Made by a program: the position numbers and the translations under genes
Notes under the pieces: model-generated
The model's database searches: none
The model's input: the letters and a program-made list of their open reading frames with translations, nothing else
What the model was told of the DNA's origin: nothing
Shown here: one piece after another, positions 42,025 to 51,177 of the stretch
How the letters are laid out: each line of letters opens with the position of its first letter
Position numbering within the stretch: position 1 is the stretch's first letter
Virus record (IMG/VR): IMGVR_UViG_3300043409_000956
Span: 1-64,000 of that record
DNA length: 64,000 nt
Source of the DNA: a virus
Direction: 5' to 3' (one strand)

Positions 42025-43202
42025 ACAGCGACGTTAATACATTAATAAAATCCAATAGCACATTAACATTGAGGCTATCTACACCTATCAACAACATAAA
42101 AGGTAGATATTGGATTAATCTAAGAACTATGTTGTTTGGAGTCACCGACATTAGAGCCAGAGTCGGAACTTTTAGTAACCCGTGGTCAACTGAATTGTCT
42201 GACACTTACCGAGTGCCTCCGTTAATTTATATAAATGATAAACTCAAAGATATAGTTGACGCAAGAGCTGTTGAATTAAATCAGTATGCCAAAAAAACCA
42301 ACAAACGAATATTAATACAATGGAGCGGTGGTATAGATTCGACGTTGGTTCTTTCTGCATTTATTAAAAACATATCAGCGGCTGATTTATTAAATGTTTC
42401 TGTTATTCTAACACTTAATTCAATCATTGAAAATTATGACTTTTACTGTACACAAATAGCAGGAAAGATATCATGTATAAATTGGTTAGATATTGAGATA
42501 ACCGACGATGTACTAAGAAATAATATCATTCTACACGGAGACCCGGCTGATTGTTTATTTGGTCCCAGTATATCAATGTACCAATCATTGATGCACGATA
42601 ATACTCATTTAGCACCATTTAAAGATAATATAAACTTAGTTGCAAGAACTATAGATCGTTCAAAACTTGATGTTGTAAACAAATATCAAATTCGAGGATT
42701 TGGTAAATGGTATGCTGAAAAAATAACTGATAATCTATTGGAGATTGCACCTGACAATATTACCAGTATTGCTGATTGGTGGTGGTGGCACTATTTTAAT
42801 TTTAAATGGCAATTTAGCCTATCAAGACCTTTCCTACGCAGAAGAACAAATGGTAACGAAGACGTTGGGTTATCTCCGGTCCTTGTTACAGAATTTTTGG
42901 AAACAGCTTTTTTTAATACAGACCGTTTCCAGCAGTGGAGTTATAGTAACTTGCCATATCTAGTGGGAAATGATATAAAAAATCACAAACAAGAAGCCAA
43001 ACAATACATTTACGAATTAGACAAGAATCAAAAATATTTAAGTTGTAAAACCAAAGTAGAGTCCATGCCGGTGTATGATCACGGGCTTGTACTAAACTTA
43101 CGTAGACCAATAATGTGGGATCAGCAATGGAAAGGCTATCATACAAACTATCCAGACTTGCTACCAACATGTGTAGAACATTTAGAAAAATATAAAGGTT
43201 AA
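42021..43202 (+). CDS. PP-loop ATP pyrophosphatase (asparagine synthase/QueC-like)
   Basis: RILIQWSGGIDSTLVLSAF near residue 95 is the PP-loop SGGxDST, which activates a carboxylate or carbonyl by adenylation. The 393-residue length is larger than QueC or ThiI cores and nearer to asparagine-synthase C-terminal domains, but no glutaminase domain is present. No Cys ligands for a QueC zinc site are evident. Substrate unknown. A second PP-loop gene lies at 63706. Confidence 0.7.
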   Translation: MNSDVNTLIKSNSTLTLRLSTPINNIKGRYWINLRTMLFGVTDIRARVGTFSNPWSTELSDTYRVPPLIYINDKLKDIVDARAVELNQYAKKTNKRILIQWSGGIDSTLVLSAFIKNISAADLLNVSVILTLNSIIENYDFYCTQIAGKISCINWLDIEITDDVLRNNIILHGDPADCLFGPSISMYQSLMHDNTHLAPFKDNINLVARTIDRSKLDVVNKYQIRGFGKWYAEKITDNLLEIAPDNITSIADWWWWHYFNFKWQFSLSRPFLRRRTNGNEDVGLSPVLVTEFLETAFFNTDRFQQWSYSNLPYLVGNDIKNHKQEAKQYIYELDKNQKYLSCKTKVESMPVYDHGLVLNLRRPIMWDQQWKGYHTNYPDLLPTCVEHLEKYKG

Positions 43203-43210
43203 ATTTCTAT

Positions 43211-43239
43211 TTGCTTTTTCCAATAAGTTAGTGTAAAAT
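43211..43239 (+). promoter_or_regulatory. Sigma70-like promoter TTGCTT-N17-TAAAAT
   Basis: Weak hexamers with ideal spacing, before the DsbA-like gene, whose site is TAGGAGACAC. Confidence 0.5.
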
Positions 43240-43261
43240 ACATTTTTAACTAGGAGACACT

Positions 43262-43528
43262 ATGTCACAAGGACCACGCATGTTCAGCGGCGAACAAAAA
43301 GCCAAACTCACACAACTCATCAACGAAGGCATGCAAGTCATGATGGAAGTTGATACCTTAAATGAAGGCTTGGCTGATACAGTTAAAGCCATTGCAGAAG
43401 AACTTGAAGTCAAACCTGCTGTGCTTAAAAAAGCAATTCGAATTGCACACAAAGCCGCGCTGGGACAAACCAATGCAGATCACGAAGAACTAAACACTAT
43501 TTTAGAGACTGTTGGTAAAACTCTGTAA
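43262..43528 (+). CDS. dsbA: DsbA-like double-stranded DNA-binding protein
   Basis: An 88-residue helical protein with ADTVKAIAEELEVKPAVLKK and a C-terminal HEELNTILETV. Its size and pattern resemble T4 DsbA, a late-promoter DNA-binding protein. The N-terminal 35 residues are extra. Overlaps the next start by one base (TAATG). Confidence 0.6.
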   Translation: MSQGPRMFSGEQKAKLTQLINEGMQVMMEVDTLNEGLADTVKAIAEELEVKPAVLKKAIRIAHKAALGQTNADHEELNTILETVGKTL

Positions 43529-43818
43529 TGAATGACATCCTCAGTGGAACCTCTAACTGGATCAAAGAAGATTATAAAAGCGATAGACTTCGTTTTTGTT
43601 TTGAGGTTTTGGCTTGGGCTATATCTATTGGCTGTAGTATCACTATGGCCCTCACCGTGCCTAATCCTCCCCTTCTCACCATGTACCCAATTTGGATTAC
43701 AGGTTGTGCTATATATGCTTGGTGCGCTTATAGTCGTCGTTCCTTTGGTATGCTGGCTAATTATATCCTGCTGGTCACTATCGACACCGTTGGACTCGTG
43801 CGTATGCTCATCCAATGA
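43528..43818 (+). CDS. Small membrane protein, 96 residues
   Basis: Three hydrophobic stretches (about 25-42, 50-66 and 76-94) in MYPIWITGCAIYAW and GMLANYILLVTIDTVG. Upstream of DNA polymerase. Function unknown. Confidence 0.6.
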   Translation: MNDILSGTSNWIKEDYKSDRLRFCFEVLAWAISIGCSITMALTVPNPPLLTMYPIWITGCAIYAWCAYSRRSFGMLANYILLVTIDTVGLVRMLIQ

Positions 43819-43819
43819 A

Positions 43820-43827
43820 GATAAATA
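43820..43827 (+). promoter_or_regulatory. Late-promoter-like box GATAAATA
   Basis: Located in the 83-base leader gap before DNA polymerase. Late transcription of a polymerase gene would be unusual, so the match may be fortuitous. Confidence 0.3.
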
Positions 43828-43868
43828 TTATCACTAGTCTCGCCGGACTTGAAACGGCATGAAGAGTT

Positions 43869-43888
43869 GTGTAAGCTCAAAGTTACGC
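43869..43888 (+). promoter_or_regulatory. Hairpin at the DNA polymerase ribosome site, candidate translational operator
   Basis: GTGTAA (43869-43874) pairs with TTACGC (43883-43888, one G-U) around an eight-base loop, GCTCAAAG, and abuts AAAGGA before ATG 43902. T4 gp43 represses its own translation by binding a hairpin with an eight-base loop at the same place. The architecture matches; the loop sequence is not the T4 one. Confidence 0.45.
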
Positions 43889-43901
43889 AAAGGACAGATG
43901 A

Positions 43902-46565
43902 ATGAGTTATGTAGACGCTCTCTTTGATAGAGCAAAAGATAAGATACACATAGTTGAGCGAGTCAACGGAGAACGAGTATATCGTGAATATCCTGCAGAC
44001 TATATCTTTTACTATGATGATCCCCGCGGCAAGTTTCGCACCATATACGACACCCCGGTTGGCAGGTTCAGTAGTCGCAACAGCAAAGAATATCACAAAG
44101 AACTAAAAGCCAACTCAGGTAAGCGACTATGGGAAAGTGACATCAATCCCATCTTCCGATGTCTTGAGACCAATTACCTTGGTGTACCTAGTCCCAAATT
44201 ACACACAGCCTTTTTCGATATTGAGGTGGACTTTGATCCCTTGCGAGGCTTTAGTAAACCCGAAGATCCCTTTAATCCTATCACTGCTATTTCAGTTTAC
44301 CTAGACTGGATGGATAAACTAGTCACGCTGGTTATTCCTCCCAAAAGTTATTCGTGGGAAACTGCACAGGAAATTTGTAACAGGTATGATAACTGTTTCT
44401 TGTTTGAACGAGAAGCAGACATGTTGGACACATTTCTTGACTTGATTGATGACGCAGATATTTTAAGTGGATGGAACAGTGAAGGCTTTGATATTCCCTA
44501 CACTGTCATGCGTATTCAACGTGTACTAAGCAAGGATGATACAAGACGCTTTTGTCTATGGGGACAACTGCCCAAGCAAAGAACTTTTGAACGCTTCGGT
44601 GCTGAAAATTTGACCTTTGACTTGATTGGTCGTGTGCATATGGACTATATGCAACTGTACCGCAAGTACACCTATGAGGAACGACACAGTTATAGTCTAG
44701 ACGCAATTGGTGAATATGAAGAATGTGGCAGTAAGGTTGCTTACGAAGGCACATTGGATCAACTTTACAATAAAGATTTCCCGACGTTTATTGAATATAA
44801 CCGACAAGATACCATGCTAATTGCTAAGTTTGATAAGAAGCTCCGCTTCTTGGATCTAGCAAACGAACTTGCTCATGACAACACGGTGTTGTTACCAACC
44901 ACAATGGGTGCGGTTGCAGTAACAGAGCAGGCTATCATTAATGAAGCTCATCAGCGTGGTATGATTGTTCCTAATAGAAAGAGCAAAGATGACCCAAGAG
45001 AAACGCAAGCCGCAGGTGCCTATGTTGCTTACCCCAAAAGGGGAGTACACGAATACATCGGTGCGATCGACATCAACAGTCTCTACCCCTCGGCTATTAG
45101 AGCCCTTAACATGGGCCCAGAAACAATCGTTGGGCAACTCCGGACCACAATGACCGACCACTACATCAAGGAAAAGATGACAGCAGGTTCGTCTTTTGCT
45201 GATGCGTGGGAAAATATGTTTGGTAGTTTGGAATATCAGGCAGTCATGAACAACGAGCTTGGTACTGAGATTACCATCGACTGGGCCAGTGGTGAAGAAA
45301 CTGTACACAGTGCGGCTGAAGTCTGGCGATTAATATTCAACGGTAACCAACCGTGGACACTCAGTGCCAATGGCACTATATTTAGATATGACATGAAGGG
45401 TATTATTCCCGGCTTGTTGGAAAGGTGGTATGCAGAACGTAAAGAAATGCAAGCAAAAAAGAAGACCGCAGAAACTGCTGAAGACACGGCGTTCTGGGAT
45501 AAACGCCAACTCGTTAAAAAAATTAACCTTAATTCGCTCTATGGGGCTATCCTCAACCCACATTGCAGGTTCTTTGACCAAAGAATTGGCCAAAGTACGA
45601 CACTTACTGGTAGGATCATTGCCAAACACATGGACGCCACAGTTAACCAAGCAATTACAGGCGACTACGACCACGTTGGTTCGAGCATTATCTATGGCGA
45701 CACGGACTCGGTATACTTTACAGCGTGGCCCGCGGTCAAAGCGGAAGTAGAATCCGGTGCAATGGAATGGAACAAAGACATTGCTGTACAACTGTATGAT
45801 ACCATTGCCGATGGTGTAAATGAATCGTTCCCAGGGTTTATGGAACGGGCCTGTCATTGCCCTAGAGAAATGGGTGAGATCATCATGGGTGGTCGAGAGC
45901 TTGTGGCTCGCAAAGGTTTGTTTATTAAGAAGAAGCGTTATGCTGTGTTGATTTACGATATGGAAAATCATCGATTAGATGTAAACGGTAAGCCAGGCAA
46001 AGTAAAAGCCATGGGTCTAGACTTGAAGCGTAGTGATACTCCCAAAATTGTACAAGAGTTCTTGAGTGAAATACTTATGGATGTACTAACCACAGACGAT
46101 GCTAGAGAAGTAGTCATCGACAAAGTACGTGAATTTAAACTTGAATTTCAGAAACGTCCGGCTTGGGAAAAGGGCACTCCCAAGCGTGTGAACAACTTGA
46201 CCAAGTATACCGCAGAAGAAGCCAGACTAGGCAAAGCCAACATGCCGGGACATGTACGAGCCGCAATGAATTGGAACAATCTAAAGCGTATGCATGGTGA
46301 CAACTATTCAACCAGTATTGTTGATGGTATGAAGACCATTGTTTGTAAATTACGAGATAATCCCTTGGGATATACCAGTGTTGGTTATCCCACAGACGAA
46401 ACACATATACCACAGTGGTTCAAAGATCTTCCGTTTGATCAAGACAGTATGGAAACAGGCATTGTGGATCAAAAGGTAGAAAACTTGTTGGGTGTACTAG
46501 AATGGCAAATTGCCGACAGTACAGACATCAAGTCAACATTTGACTCATTGTTTACTTGGGAATAA
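43902..46565 (+). CDS. 43: DNA polymerase, family B, gp43-like
   Basis: At 887 residues it is close to T4 gp43 (898). Exo I is FFDIEVDF, Exo II is SGWNSEGFDIPY; polymerase motif A is DINSLYPSAI, motif B LNSLYGAIL and motif C IYGDTDSVYF, followed by KKKRYAVLI. The C-terminus (IKSTFDSLF) fits a clamp-binding tail. It forms the holoenzyme with gp45 (47554) and the gp44 loader. Confidence 0.96.
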   Translation: MSYVDALFDRAKDKIHIVERVNGERVYREYPADYIFYYDDPRGKFRTIYDTPVGRFSSRNSKEYHKELKANSGKRLWESDINPIFRCLETNYLGVPSPKLHTAFFDIEVDFDPLRGFSKPEDPFNPITAISVYLDWMDKLVTLVIPPKSYSWETAQEICNRYDNCFLFEREADMLDTFLDLIDDADILSGWNSEGFDIPYTVMRIQRVLSKDDTRRFCLWGQLPKQRTFERFGAENLTFDLIGRVHMDYMQLYRKYTYEERHSYSLDAIGEYEECGSKVAYEGTLDQLYNKDFPTFIEYNRQDTMLIAKFDKKLRFLDLANELAHDNTVLLPTTMGAVAVTEQAIINEAHQRGMIVPNRKSKDDPRETQAAGAYVAYPKRGVHEYIGAIDINSLYPSAIRALNMGPETIVGQLRTTMTDHYIKEKMTAGSSFADAWENMFGSLEYQAVMNNELGTEITIDWASGEETVHSAAEVWRLIFNGNQPWTLSANGTIFRYDMKGIIPGLLERWYAERKEMQAKKKTAETAEDTAFWDKRQLVKKINLNSLYGAILNPHCRFFDQRIGQSTTLTGRIIAKHMDATVNQAITGDYDHVGSSIIYGDTDSVYFTAWPAVKAEVESGAMEWNKDIAVQLYDTIADGVNESFPGFMERACHCPREMGEIIMGGRELVARKGLFIKKKRYAVLIYDMENHRLDVNGKPGKVKAMGLDLKRSDTPKIVQEFLSEILMDVLTTDDAREVVIDKVREFKLEFQKRPAWEKGTPKRVNNLTKYTAEEARLGKANMPGHVRAAMNWNNLKRMHGDNYSTSIVDGMKTIVCKLRDNPLGYTSVGYPTDETHIPQWFKDLPFDQDSMETGIVDQKVENLLGVLEWQIADSTDIKSTFDSLFTWE

Positions 46566-46567
46566 TT

Positions 46568-47500
46568 ATGAAACTAAGTGAACTTGTTGACCTAAGAGAA
46601 AGACTTAAAAAAGCATTTTATCTTGATCCGGTGTTGGCCAGTATTGATAACTTGCGATTAAATCTTAGCCTGGTAAATCAAAACGTAGATGAGAATTACA
46701 GCGAGCAACTAGATCTACTGATCAAAGATTATAGAGACATTCGCACAGAAGTACACAAGCCCAGCGAGCGTGTGCAGGAAATCATTGATGCAATCAACAA
46801 AGAAATATCATCTAAGAGCAGTCATTTCTTTTTGAACAATTACGAAGATGAATTAAATTACGAAGATCCCAATAACATCCGTCGAGTTCGTGTGATGTAC
46901 ATTCCAGTGCAAGTACAACAAGAAATTGAATCTCGTATTGGGTTATATTCAAATTGGAAGTACCCCGGATTGGAACTGGGATGTAGGGATGGTGAATGGA
47001 CAAAATTCCTAGTGGCCAGTGACCCGTTGTACATTGCTGATGCACATCAGGATTTTTTAGATAGTGCAATCAAAGAATATGCTCCGGAATTTCAACGTCG
47101 GGTCCGTCCTTACTTGATTCGAAACAACGAGTACGGTGTTCTGCCACAAAGTCAATTTAGCTTTGTTTTTAGTTGGAATCATTTCAATTACAAAACATTA
47201 GAGACCACCAAACAGACGCTAAAGCAAGTGTATAACTTACTTCGTCCCGGTGGTGTGTGTATGTTTAGTTATAACAATGGCGATATACCAGCTGGTGCGG
47301 CTTATGCAGAAACCTACTTCATGAGTTACATGCCAAAGAGTTTGTTGCTACCCATGTGCCAAAGTCTAGGATACGAAGTTGTTTATCAACAAGATCATGA
47401 GCCAGCGGTGAGTTGGCTAGAACTACGCAGGCCTGGTGAGCTGAGTACAATAAAAGGACATCAGGCTCTGGGCATAATCAAAGAAAAAACTGTCGAATAA
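46568..47500 (+). CDS. SAM-dependent methyltransferase-like protein with coiled-coil N-terminus
   Basis: Residues 1-85 form a long helix pair (DLRERLKKAF, ERVQEIIDAIN). The methyltransferase core follows: LELGCRDGEWTKFLV as motif I, PLYIADAHQDF as motif II, and LLRPGGVCMFSYNNG. Motif I GCRDG is a variant of GxGxG. It starts three bases after the polymerase stop. Such proteins are frequent beside T4-type polymerase genes. Target unknown. Confidence 0.6.
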   Translation: MKLSELVDLRERLKKAFYLDPVLASIDNLRLNLSLVNQNVDENYSEQLDLLIKDYRDIRTEVHKPSERVQEIIDAINKEISSKSSHFFLNNYEDELNYEDPNNIRRVRVMYIPVQVQQEIESRIGLYSNWKYPGLELGCRDGEWTKFLVASDPLYIADAHQDFLDSAIKEYAPEFQRRVRPYLIRNNEYGVLPQSQFSFVFSWNHFNYKTLETTKQTLKQVYNLLRPGGVCMFSYNNGDIPAGAAYAETYFMSYMPKSLLLPMCQSLGYEVVYQQDHEPAVSWLELRRPGELSTIKGHQALGIIKEKTVE

Positions 47501-47501
47501 G

Positions 47502-47531
47502 TTGACAGGTCTAAATACAATCATCTATAAT
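47502..47531 (+). promoter_or_regulatory. Sigma70-type promoter TTGACA-N18-TATAAT
   Basis: Exact consensus hexamers with 18-base spacing. A five-base stem (CTGTC 47490-47494 with GACAG 47504-47508) overlaps the -35 and a late-like TCTAAATA (47510-47517) lies in the spacer. It gives the clamp gene early and possibly late transcription. Confidence 0.75.
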
Positions 47532-47553
47532 ACACATTAACAGGAGAAACTCA

Positions 47554-48285
47554 ATGCAAGACTATTTGAAAGACATTGTACAGCACACACACGGACTAGG
47601 CACCATTGACTTGGTCAAGGTCACAGGCACAGATACCGAAACTCGGGTTATTGCTCTAGCCGAAGACAAAACAGCAGTGGTAGACGCAGTATTTAAAAGC
47701 GCACACCCAGACTTCATTGGCACATTTGGTATGCCAAACTTGGCCAAGTTGAACACCATATTGGGTATTCCGGAATACAAGGAAGATGCCAAACTGTCAA
47801 TTACCAAGCAAGATCGCAATGGCGAGTCAGTTCCAGTTGGTATCCACTTTGAAAACAAAGCCGGCGACTTTAAAAACGATTATCGTTTCATGACTGCCGA
47901 AATCATCAACGACAAGTTGAAGAATCAAAAGATGCGGCCAGTTAAATGGAATGTGGACTTTGCACCCACTGTACAAAACATTCAGCGCCTGCGTTTTCAA
48001 GCCAGTGCCAACAGTGACGAAACCACCTTTACTGCTCGAACAGAAAACGGCGACTTGAAGTTCTTCTTTGGTGACCATGCCAGCCACGCAGGTAACTTTG
48101 TATTCCAAGCCGGAGTCACAGGCACACTGAGCAAGGCATGGTCATGGCCAGTTGCGGCTGTGATGGCTATCTTGGCCCTGCCCGGAGACAAGGCATTCAG
48201 AATCAGTGATGAAGGTGCCGCACAGATCACAGTGGACTCGGGCGTTGCTGTTTGGAACTACACACTACCAGCACAGACCAAGTAA
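47554..48285 (+). CDS. 45: Sliding clamp, gp45-like
   Basis: A 243-residue protein (T4 gp45 has 228) with the phage clamp pattern: two alpha/beta repeats, ADPxFIGTFGMPNL-like strand, and a C-terminal FRISDEGAAQITVDSG. It follows a strong promoter and a CAGGAGAAAC site. In T4 the clamp also serves late transcription through gp33 and gp55; neither is seen in this window. Confidence 0.85.
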   Translation: MQDYLKDIVQHTHGLGTIDLVKVTGTDTETRVIALAEDKTAVVDAVFKSAHPDFIGTFGMPNLAKLNTILGIPEYKEDAKLSITKQDRNGESVPVGIHFENKAGDFKNDYRFMTAEIINDKLKNQKMRPVKWNVDFAPTVQNIQRLRFQASANSDETTFTARTENGDLKFFFGDHASHAGNFVFQAGVTGTLSKAWSWPVAAVMAILALPGDKAFRISDEGAAQITVDSGVAVWNYTLPAQTK

Positions 48286-48929
48286 TGTCATTTTCCTTCC
48301 ACCAATACTGGGAACCAAAAGGTCATGTGTTTGGTACTTGCATGAGCAAGCCGGATCTTGACCTTATGTATGTCAACATACCCAAGAATGCCAGTTCGTG
48401 GACCAAACCCAACTTGTTGGATCAACACTGGGAATTTTATAACTACCACCTTGATCATATCAGACATAAACATGCCATGGTTGTGTTACGAGATCCTGTG
48501 GAGCGTTGGCTCAGTGGTATATGCGAATACTTTACATTGTACCATCGAGATATAGACACTACTGAATTTAATTCTGCATTTTACGATCTGCTGATGGAAC
48601 AAATTACATTTGACGATCATACAGAAAAACAAGCGTACTTTATCAATGGTCTAAATCCCAATAGGATAACTTTCTTTTGGTGTGATGCAGATTATCGCTT
48701 GTACTTTAGTCAGTTCTTGCGTAACCAAGGCATTCCCGAAGCCGCTAGATATGCAAATTATGACTTTCAACATACCACAGAAGATCGCCAGGATGGCGAT
48801 ACTCGCAGACTTAAATTTAAAAATATATTCAAGCACCTACTAGACAATCCTGTGTATCTTGAACGAATCAAACAGCATTATGCTCCAGACTACGAATTAA
48901 TAAATAAAGTGAAATTTTGGCGTGGATGA
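48285..48929 (+). CDS. Sulfotransferase-like protein
   Basis: MYVNIPKNASSWTKPNL is the 5'-phosphosulfate-binding loop and MVVLRDPVERWLSG the 3'-phosphate-binding strand. These are the two PAPS-binding motifs of the sulfotransferase family. Length 214. Starts in TAATG after the clamp stop. The sulfated target is unknown. Confidence 0.75.
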   Translation: MSFSFHQYWEPKGHVFGTCMSKPDLDLMYVNIPKNASSWTKPNLLDQHWEFYNYHLDHIRHKHAMVVLRDPVERWLSGICEYFTLYHRDIDTTEFNSAFYDLLMEQITFDDHTEKQAYFINGLNPNRITFFWCDADYRLYFSQFLRNQGIPEAARYANYDFQHTTEDRQDGDTRRLKFKNIFKHLLDNPVYLERIKQHYAPDYELINKVKFWRG

Positions 48930-50463
48930 TTTAACCAGTAAACAAAAAGACTATGCAGTATTCCTGCCTGCTATCAGTGGCTTCTATGCTACCTTTGTGG
49001 GCAAGCAAAGAGATACTGCCAGTGTGCCGTATGTAGACCCTGCACGTTTTCCGCAGGGCTTAACTGATATGGAGCAACTCAACTGGTTAAACAGCCAGAA
49101 AGCGTTGTTCCCATATAAATGGTCGCTTTACTCCGGCGGCCATGCTAACCTCGATCTAAACAAACAAGATTGGAGCGAGGACATGGTTCGAAATCGTGAT
49201 CCCAACACACTGGTCTTAGGCGACTCTGGCGGATTCCAGATTGCTAAAGGACTATGGGAAGGCGATTGGAAAGCCAACTCAGGATGCCTGAAGGCCCAGA
49301 AAAAACGTGAACAAGTTTTGGCTTGGCTGGACGGCATTGCTGATTATGGAATGATTTTAGATATACCAACCTGGGTTGTAAATGATCCACACGCCAGTTC
49401 AAAGTGTCAAATCACCACACATCAACAGGCAGTTGATGCCACCAAGTTCAACAACGAATACTTTATGCGTAATCGCAAAGGCAAGAACAATGGTGGTGCC
49501 AAGTTCTTAAATGTGTTACAGGGTGCCACACACACAGAAGCAGAAGATTGGTATCAAACCATGAAACATTACTGTGACCCTGCTGTGTATCCAGACACAC
49601 ACTTTGACGGTTGGAGCATGGGTGGTCAAAACATGTGTGATGTACACTTGGTATTAAAACGCCTGGTGGCCTTGCGCTATGATAACTTGTTACAAGAAGG
49701 AGTTCATGATTGGATGCACTTCTTGGGTACTAGTAAACTAGAGTGGGCTGTTTTATTAACTGTAATTCAACGTGCCATTAGAAAATATGTTAACCCCTCC
49801 TTTACCATCAGTTTTGATTGTGCCAGTCCGTTCCTTGCAACAGCCAATGGTCAGGTCTACTTTGAAAATGTGTTTGAACACGATAGCAAATGGAGTTACC
49901 GGATGGCTCCCAGTGCAGACGATAAAAAATACGCCACAGACACCCGTAAATGGAGTACCGGAGTAGTTGCTGATGGAATCTATCCACGATGGGAAGATAG
50001 CCCATTGAGCGACTTGTTTAAGATGAAAGATATTTGCATCTACAAACCCGGCGACCTAAATAAGAATGGCAAAGAAGGCAAAACATCGTGGGATAGTTTT
50101 AGTTACGCATTGCTAATGGGCCATAATGTTTGGATGCACTTGACTGCGGTTCAAGAAGCCAACAGACGTTTTGATGCTGGCGAACATCCTGCTATGATGC
50201 AACGTTCGGGCGGAGACTATGCCAGATTTGAAGACATCGTAGAAGCAATCTTTGCGGCTCCCACCAAACAAGATGCATTGGACATTATTGAGCTGTATGA
50301 TACATATTGGATGGAAATTATTGGAACTCGTGGTGCCAAAGGTAAGAAAGCTAAAAACTCAAACACCATGTTTAAATCCTTATTTGAAGTTGACGAGCCT
50401 GAAAGCAATGACGACTCGGTTGAATTAGATCAAACAGCATTGGACAACTTGGAAGGATCATGA
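48922..50463 (+). CDS. tRNA-guanine transglycosylase superfamily protein, DpdA-like
   Basis: LVLGDSGGFQIAKG (Asp101) is the TGT substrate motif, FDGWSMGGQN stands for the GGxxxGE loop, and SFDCASPF (Asp299) gives the nucleophile, like the DCxxPTR of TGT. The CxCxxC zinc site of tRNA TGT is absent. DpdA enzymes, which put 7-deazaguanines into DNA, show that same loss. Start is GTG, overlapping the previous stop. At 513 residues it is longer than bacterial TGT. Confidence 0.75.
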   Translation: MDDLTSKQKDYAVFLPAISGFYATFVGKQRDTASVPYVDPARFPQGLTDMEQLNWLNSQKALFPYKWSLYSGGHANLDLNKQDWSEDMVRNRDPNTLVLGDSGGFQIAKGLWEGDWKANSGCLKAQKKREQVLAWLDGIADYGMILDIPTWVVNDPHASSKCQITTHQQAVDATKFNNEYFMRNRKGKNNGGAKFLNVLQGATHTEAEDWYQTMKHYCDPAVYPDTHFDGWSMGGQNMCDVHLVLKRLVALRYDNLLQEGVHDWMHFLGTSKLEWAVLLTVIQRAIRKYVNPSFTISFDCASPFLATANGQVYFENVFEHDSKWSYRMAPSADDKKYATDTRKWSTGVVADGIYPRWEDSPLSDLFKMKDICIYKPGDLNKNGKEGKTSWDSFSYALLMGHNVWMHLTAVQEANRRFDAGEHPAMMQRSGGDYARFEDIVEAIFAAPTKQDALDIIELYDTYWMEIIGTRGAKGKKAKNSNTMFKSLFEVDEPESNDDSVELDQTALDNLEGS

Positions 50464-50648
50464 TGATTAAAAATCGAATTGCACATTTAGAACAACAACA
50501 CCATGCACTAGACAAGCAAGTTGATCAAATGGAACGCACTGGAAACTTTTCGGACAAACAGATTGCCGAATTAAAGAAAAAGAGGTTGCACTTTAAAGAT
50601 GAAATTGCTAAACTAAAGCAACAACTCCGGGATGAATTGAATGATTAG
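50460..50648 (+). CDS. DUF465 (YdcH-like) coiled-coil protein
   Basis: 62 residues: IKNRIAHLEQQHHALDKQVD, then KKKRLHFKDEIAKLKQQL is the DUF465/YdcH pattern of small helical hairpins. Function unknown even in bacteria. Four-base overlap with the gene before and eight-base overlap after. Confidence 0.7.
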   Translation: MMIKNRIAHLEQQHHALDKQVDQMERTGNFSDKQIAELKKKRLHFKDEIAKLKQQLRDELND

Positions 50649-51177
50649 AGAAGGGCATGAAGAAACGAAATTCTTCGTAGGCACAGAAGTAGAACATACT
50701 CCTGCGTTTGGTAAGACAACTTTGTTTGTTGTTGGCATCCAGGATGCGAAAGATATACAGTCAATAATTGACGAGCGATCCTGTTTGCTTGACGAATCAA
50801 AACACATCAAGCATATCTATTTTGGTGCTAATCACAGTTTCCCCAACCTGGCAGTTAACGATGGTGCTGACTGGGCCAAGTGGGAAAAGATGATTTACAA
50901 CTTCCTGGACCGAGATTACTTATGCACATTGGATATTGATGTGGCCTGTGTCGAAGGATTACTAGAAGCCGGCTTTGTTGAATACCATAACTTTATCCCT
51001 ATGATTTCAGTTAAATTGCCCTATGTATTACAACTGGGGTATAATGCTGTCGTTAAACTTGATGACAAAGACTTCAATGCCACAACACCCGGAGTTTGGT
51101 GCCATCAATTACACAACCTATTAGACCGTAAGGTATTCACTGAGTGGTCTAAATATACCAAAGACGAAACATTATGA
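50641..51177 (+). CDS. Conserved-type phage hypothetical between DpdA-like and QueD-like genes
   Basis: 178 residues, alpha/beta, with TKFFVGTEVEHTPAFGK, LDIDVACVEGLLEAG and a C-terminal FNATTPGVWCHQLHNLLD. There is no CxxxCxxC motif, so it is not QueE. Position between two 7-deazaguanine candidates makes a pathway or partner role possible. Family not named. Confidence 0.6.
   Translation: MIREGHEETKFFVGTEVEHTPAFGKTTLFVVGIQDAKDIQSIIDERSCLLDESKHIKHIYFGANHSFPNLAVNDGADWAKWEKMIYNFLDRDYLCTLDIDVACVEGLLEAGFVEYHNFIPMISVKLPYVLQLGYNAVVKLDDKDFNATTPGVWCHQLHNLLDRKVFTEWSKYTKDETL

Noticed and set aside
42021-43202. PP-loop gene as QueC
   Set aside because: Length and absence of an evident four-Cys zinc site do not fit; left as PP-loop of unknown substrate.
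48252-48284. Longer start for the sulfotransferase inside the clamp gene
   Set aside because: ATG 48285 in a TAATG overlap is the natural start, and the extra residues are clamp codons in another frame.
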